From: Nothopassalora personata
Lineage: Eukaryota > Ascomycota > Dothideomycetes > Mycosphaerellales > Mycosphaerellaceae
Reading direction: 5' to 3'
Length of the DNA: 64,000 bases
NCBI GenBank assembly: GCA_033816765.1
Contig: CM066294.1
Span: 2,604,001 to 2,668,000 of the forward strand
This document shows positions 63,580 to 64,000 of this stretch, piece after piece. Below the pieces are notes generated by a model. It ran no database searches. It saw only the letters and a list, made by a program, of their open reading frames with translations, and had not been told where the DNA came from. Each line of letters starts with the position of its first letter. Positions within the stretch are counted from its first letter, which is position 1. Position numbers and translations under genes: made by a program.

Positions 63580-64000
63580 ATGTTCAAGCGATCCTTCGTC
63601 TCCCAGGACGACCGCGCCGGCAAGGCGAGGAAGATATCGAAGCGATCGTTCAGAGATGACGCGAAACAGAGGCTCCGCGAGCACTTGAACAACGCCAGTC
63701 CCGACACATCGCTTTCGATAAGCAGCACGTGCTCACCCAAGCTCAACTCTGCCATCGTCACGATCGCAGTTGGCCAGGACCGGCGTCTGTTTGCCGCGCA
63801 CGAGGATGTGCTATCGAGATCGCCTTGGTTCGCTGAGGCGTGTCGTGCACAATTCTTCGACTCTCCTGGCCAACGAGTCATCTCTCTACCAGACGAGGAG
63901 CCGGAGATCATGTCAGCAGTCCTCGAATACCTCTACAAGGGCGACTACTACCCGCGCCTTCTCCACGATCGCAAGCGGAACACGTGGGCGCTCGAGGATT
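63580..64000 (+). CDS. BTB/POZ-domain protein, N-terminal part (runs off the window)
   Basis: From ATG 63,580 an open frame of 140 codons reaches the window end. Residues 1-50 are basic and Ser-rich (MFKRSFVSQDDRAGKARK). From about residue 57 a BTB fold is recognisable: SAIVTIAVGQDRRLFAAHED (the usual 'D-V-x-V-x-V-G ... F-x-V-H-k-x-v-L'), then LSRSPWFAEACRA, ISLPDEEPEIMSAVLEYLYKGDY. This is the pattern of fungal BTB proteins, which mediate dimerisation and, in some families, link substrates to Cul3 ubiquitin ligases. The C-terminal part, which would decide the subfamily, is outside the window. The start is the first ATG in frame. Confidence 0.8.
   Translation, partial: MFKRSFVSQDDRAGKARKISKRSFRDDAKQRLREHLNNASPDTSLSISSTCSPKLNSAIVTIAVGQDRRLFAAHEDVLSRSPWFAEACRAQFFDSPGQRVISLPDEEPEIMSAVLEYLYKGDYYPRLLHDRKRNTWALED

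Overview
The window is nuclear DNA of a filamentous ascomycete (Pezizomycotina; a dothideomycete is possible but unproven). Its genes have short spliceosomal introns (49-71 bp) with CTRAY/TACTAAC-like branch points. Its transposons carry the mark of repeat-induced point mutation (RIP): CpA/TpG almost gone, conserved Trp and Gln codons turned into TAG/TAA stops, zinc-knuckle Cys/His turned into Tyr, and CpG still common.

Positions 1 to about 49,430 form a nested transposon island with no intact host gene. In order: a Ty1/copia pol relic (A, 1-3.2 kb); a Ty3/gypsy chromovirus (B, about 4.5-18.6 kb) split by a complete second chromovirus (C, 9,091-15,689; two 196-bp LTRs, 5-bp target duplication ACTTA) and by a short retroposon (D1); a second D copy (D2) at 17.4-18.2 kb; a gypsy-like gag with LTR (K) cut by another element (H); a minus-strand chromovirus (E, 23.7-30.7 kb); an integrase relic, a solo LTR and unidentified decayed coding DNA (30.7-35.1 kb); a plus-strand sister of E (F, 35.1-43.4 kb) whose 5' LTR holds a 1.35-kb hAT-like element (G); minus-strand copies of K and of the H family; and a third D copy (D3) at the border with unique DNA.

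The best candidate for an undescribed system is family D: three non-coding, minus-strand, 0.76-0.86-kb non-LTR-type retroposons. Each begins with a sequence that folds as an HDV-like self-cleaving ribozyme (P1, P2, P3, P4 and a CUAAG catalytic strand). In all three copies the 12-14-bp target duplication starts exactly at the predicted cleavage site. D1 and D2 are almost identical and lack RIP although they sit in RIP-mutated DNA. Also notable: elements E and F both carry, between pol and the 3' LTR, a conserved 585-nt antisense reading frame (Cys-rich plus coiled coil) whose end overlaps a tRNA-like gene. Element C carries a different antisense frame with an apparent spliceosomal intron.

From about 49.4 kb to the end the DNA is unmutated and gene-dense: a TBC-domain Rab-GAP (-), an MFS DHA1 transporter (-), a class-II amidotransferase/asparagine synthetase (-), a divergently transcribed A-T-C NRPS-like gene (+; one frameshift), a ubiquitin-conjugating E2 (-) and the start of a BTB/POZ gene (+). 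The transporter, amidotransferase and NRPS-like genes look like a small specialised-metabolite cluster next to the island.
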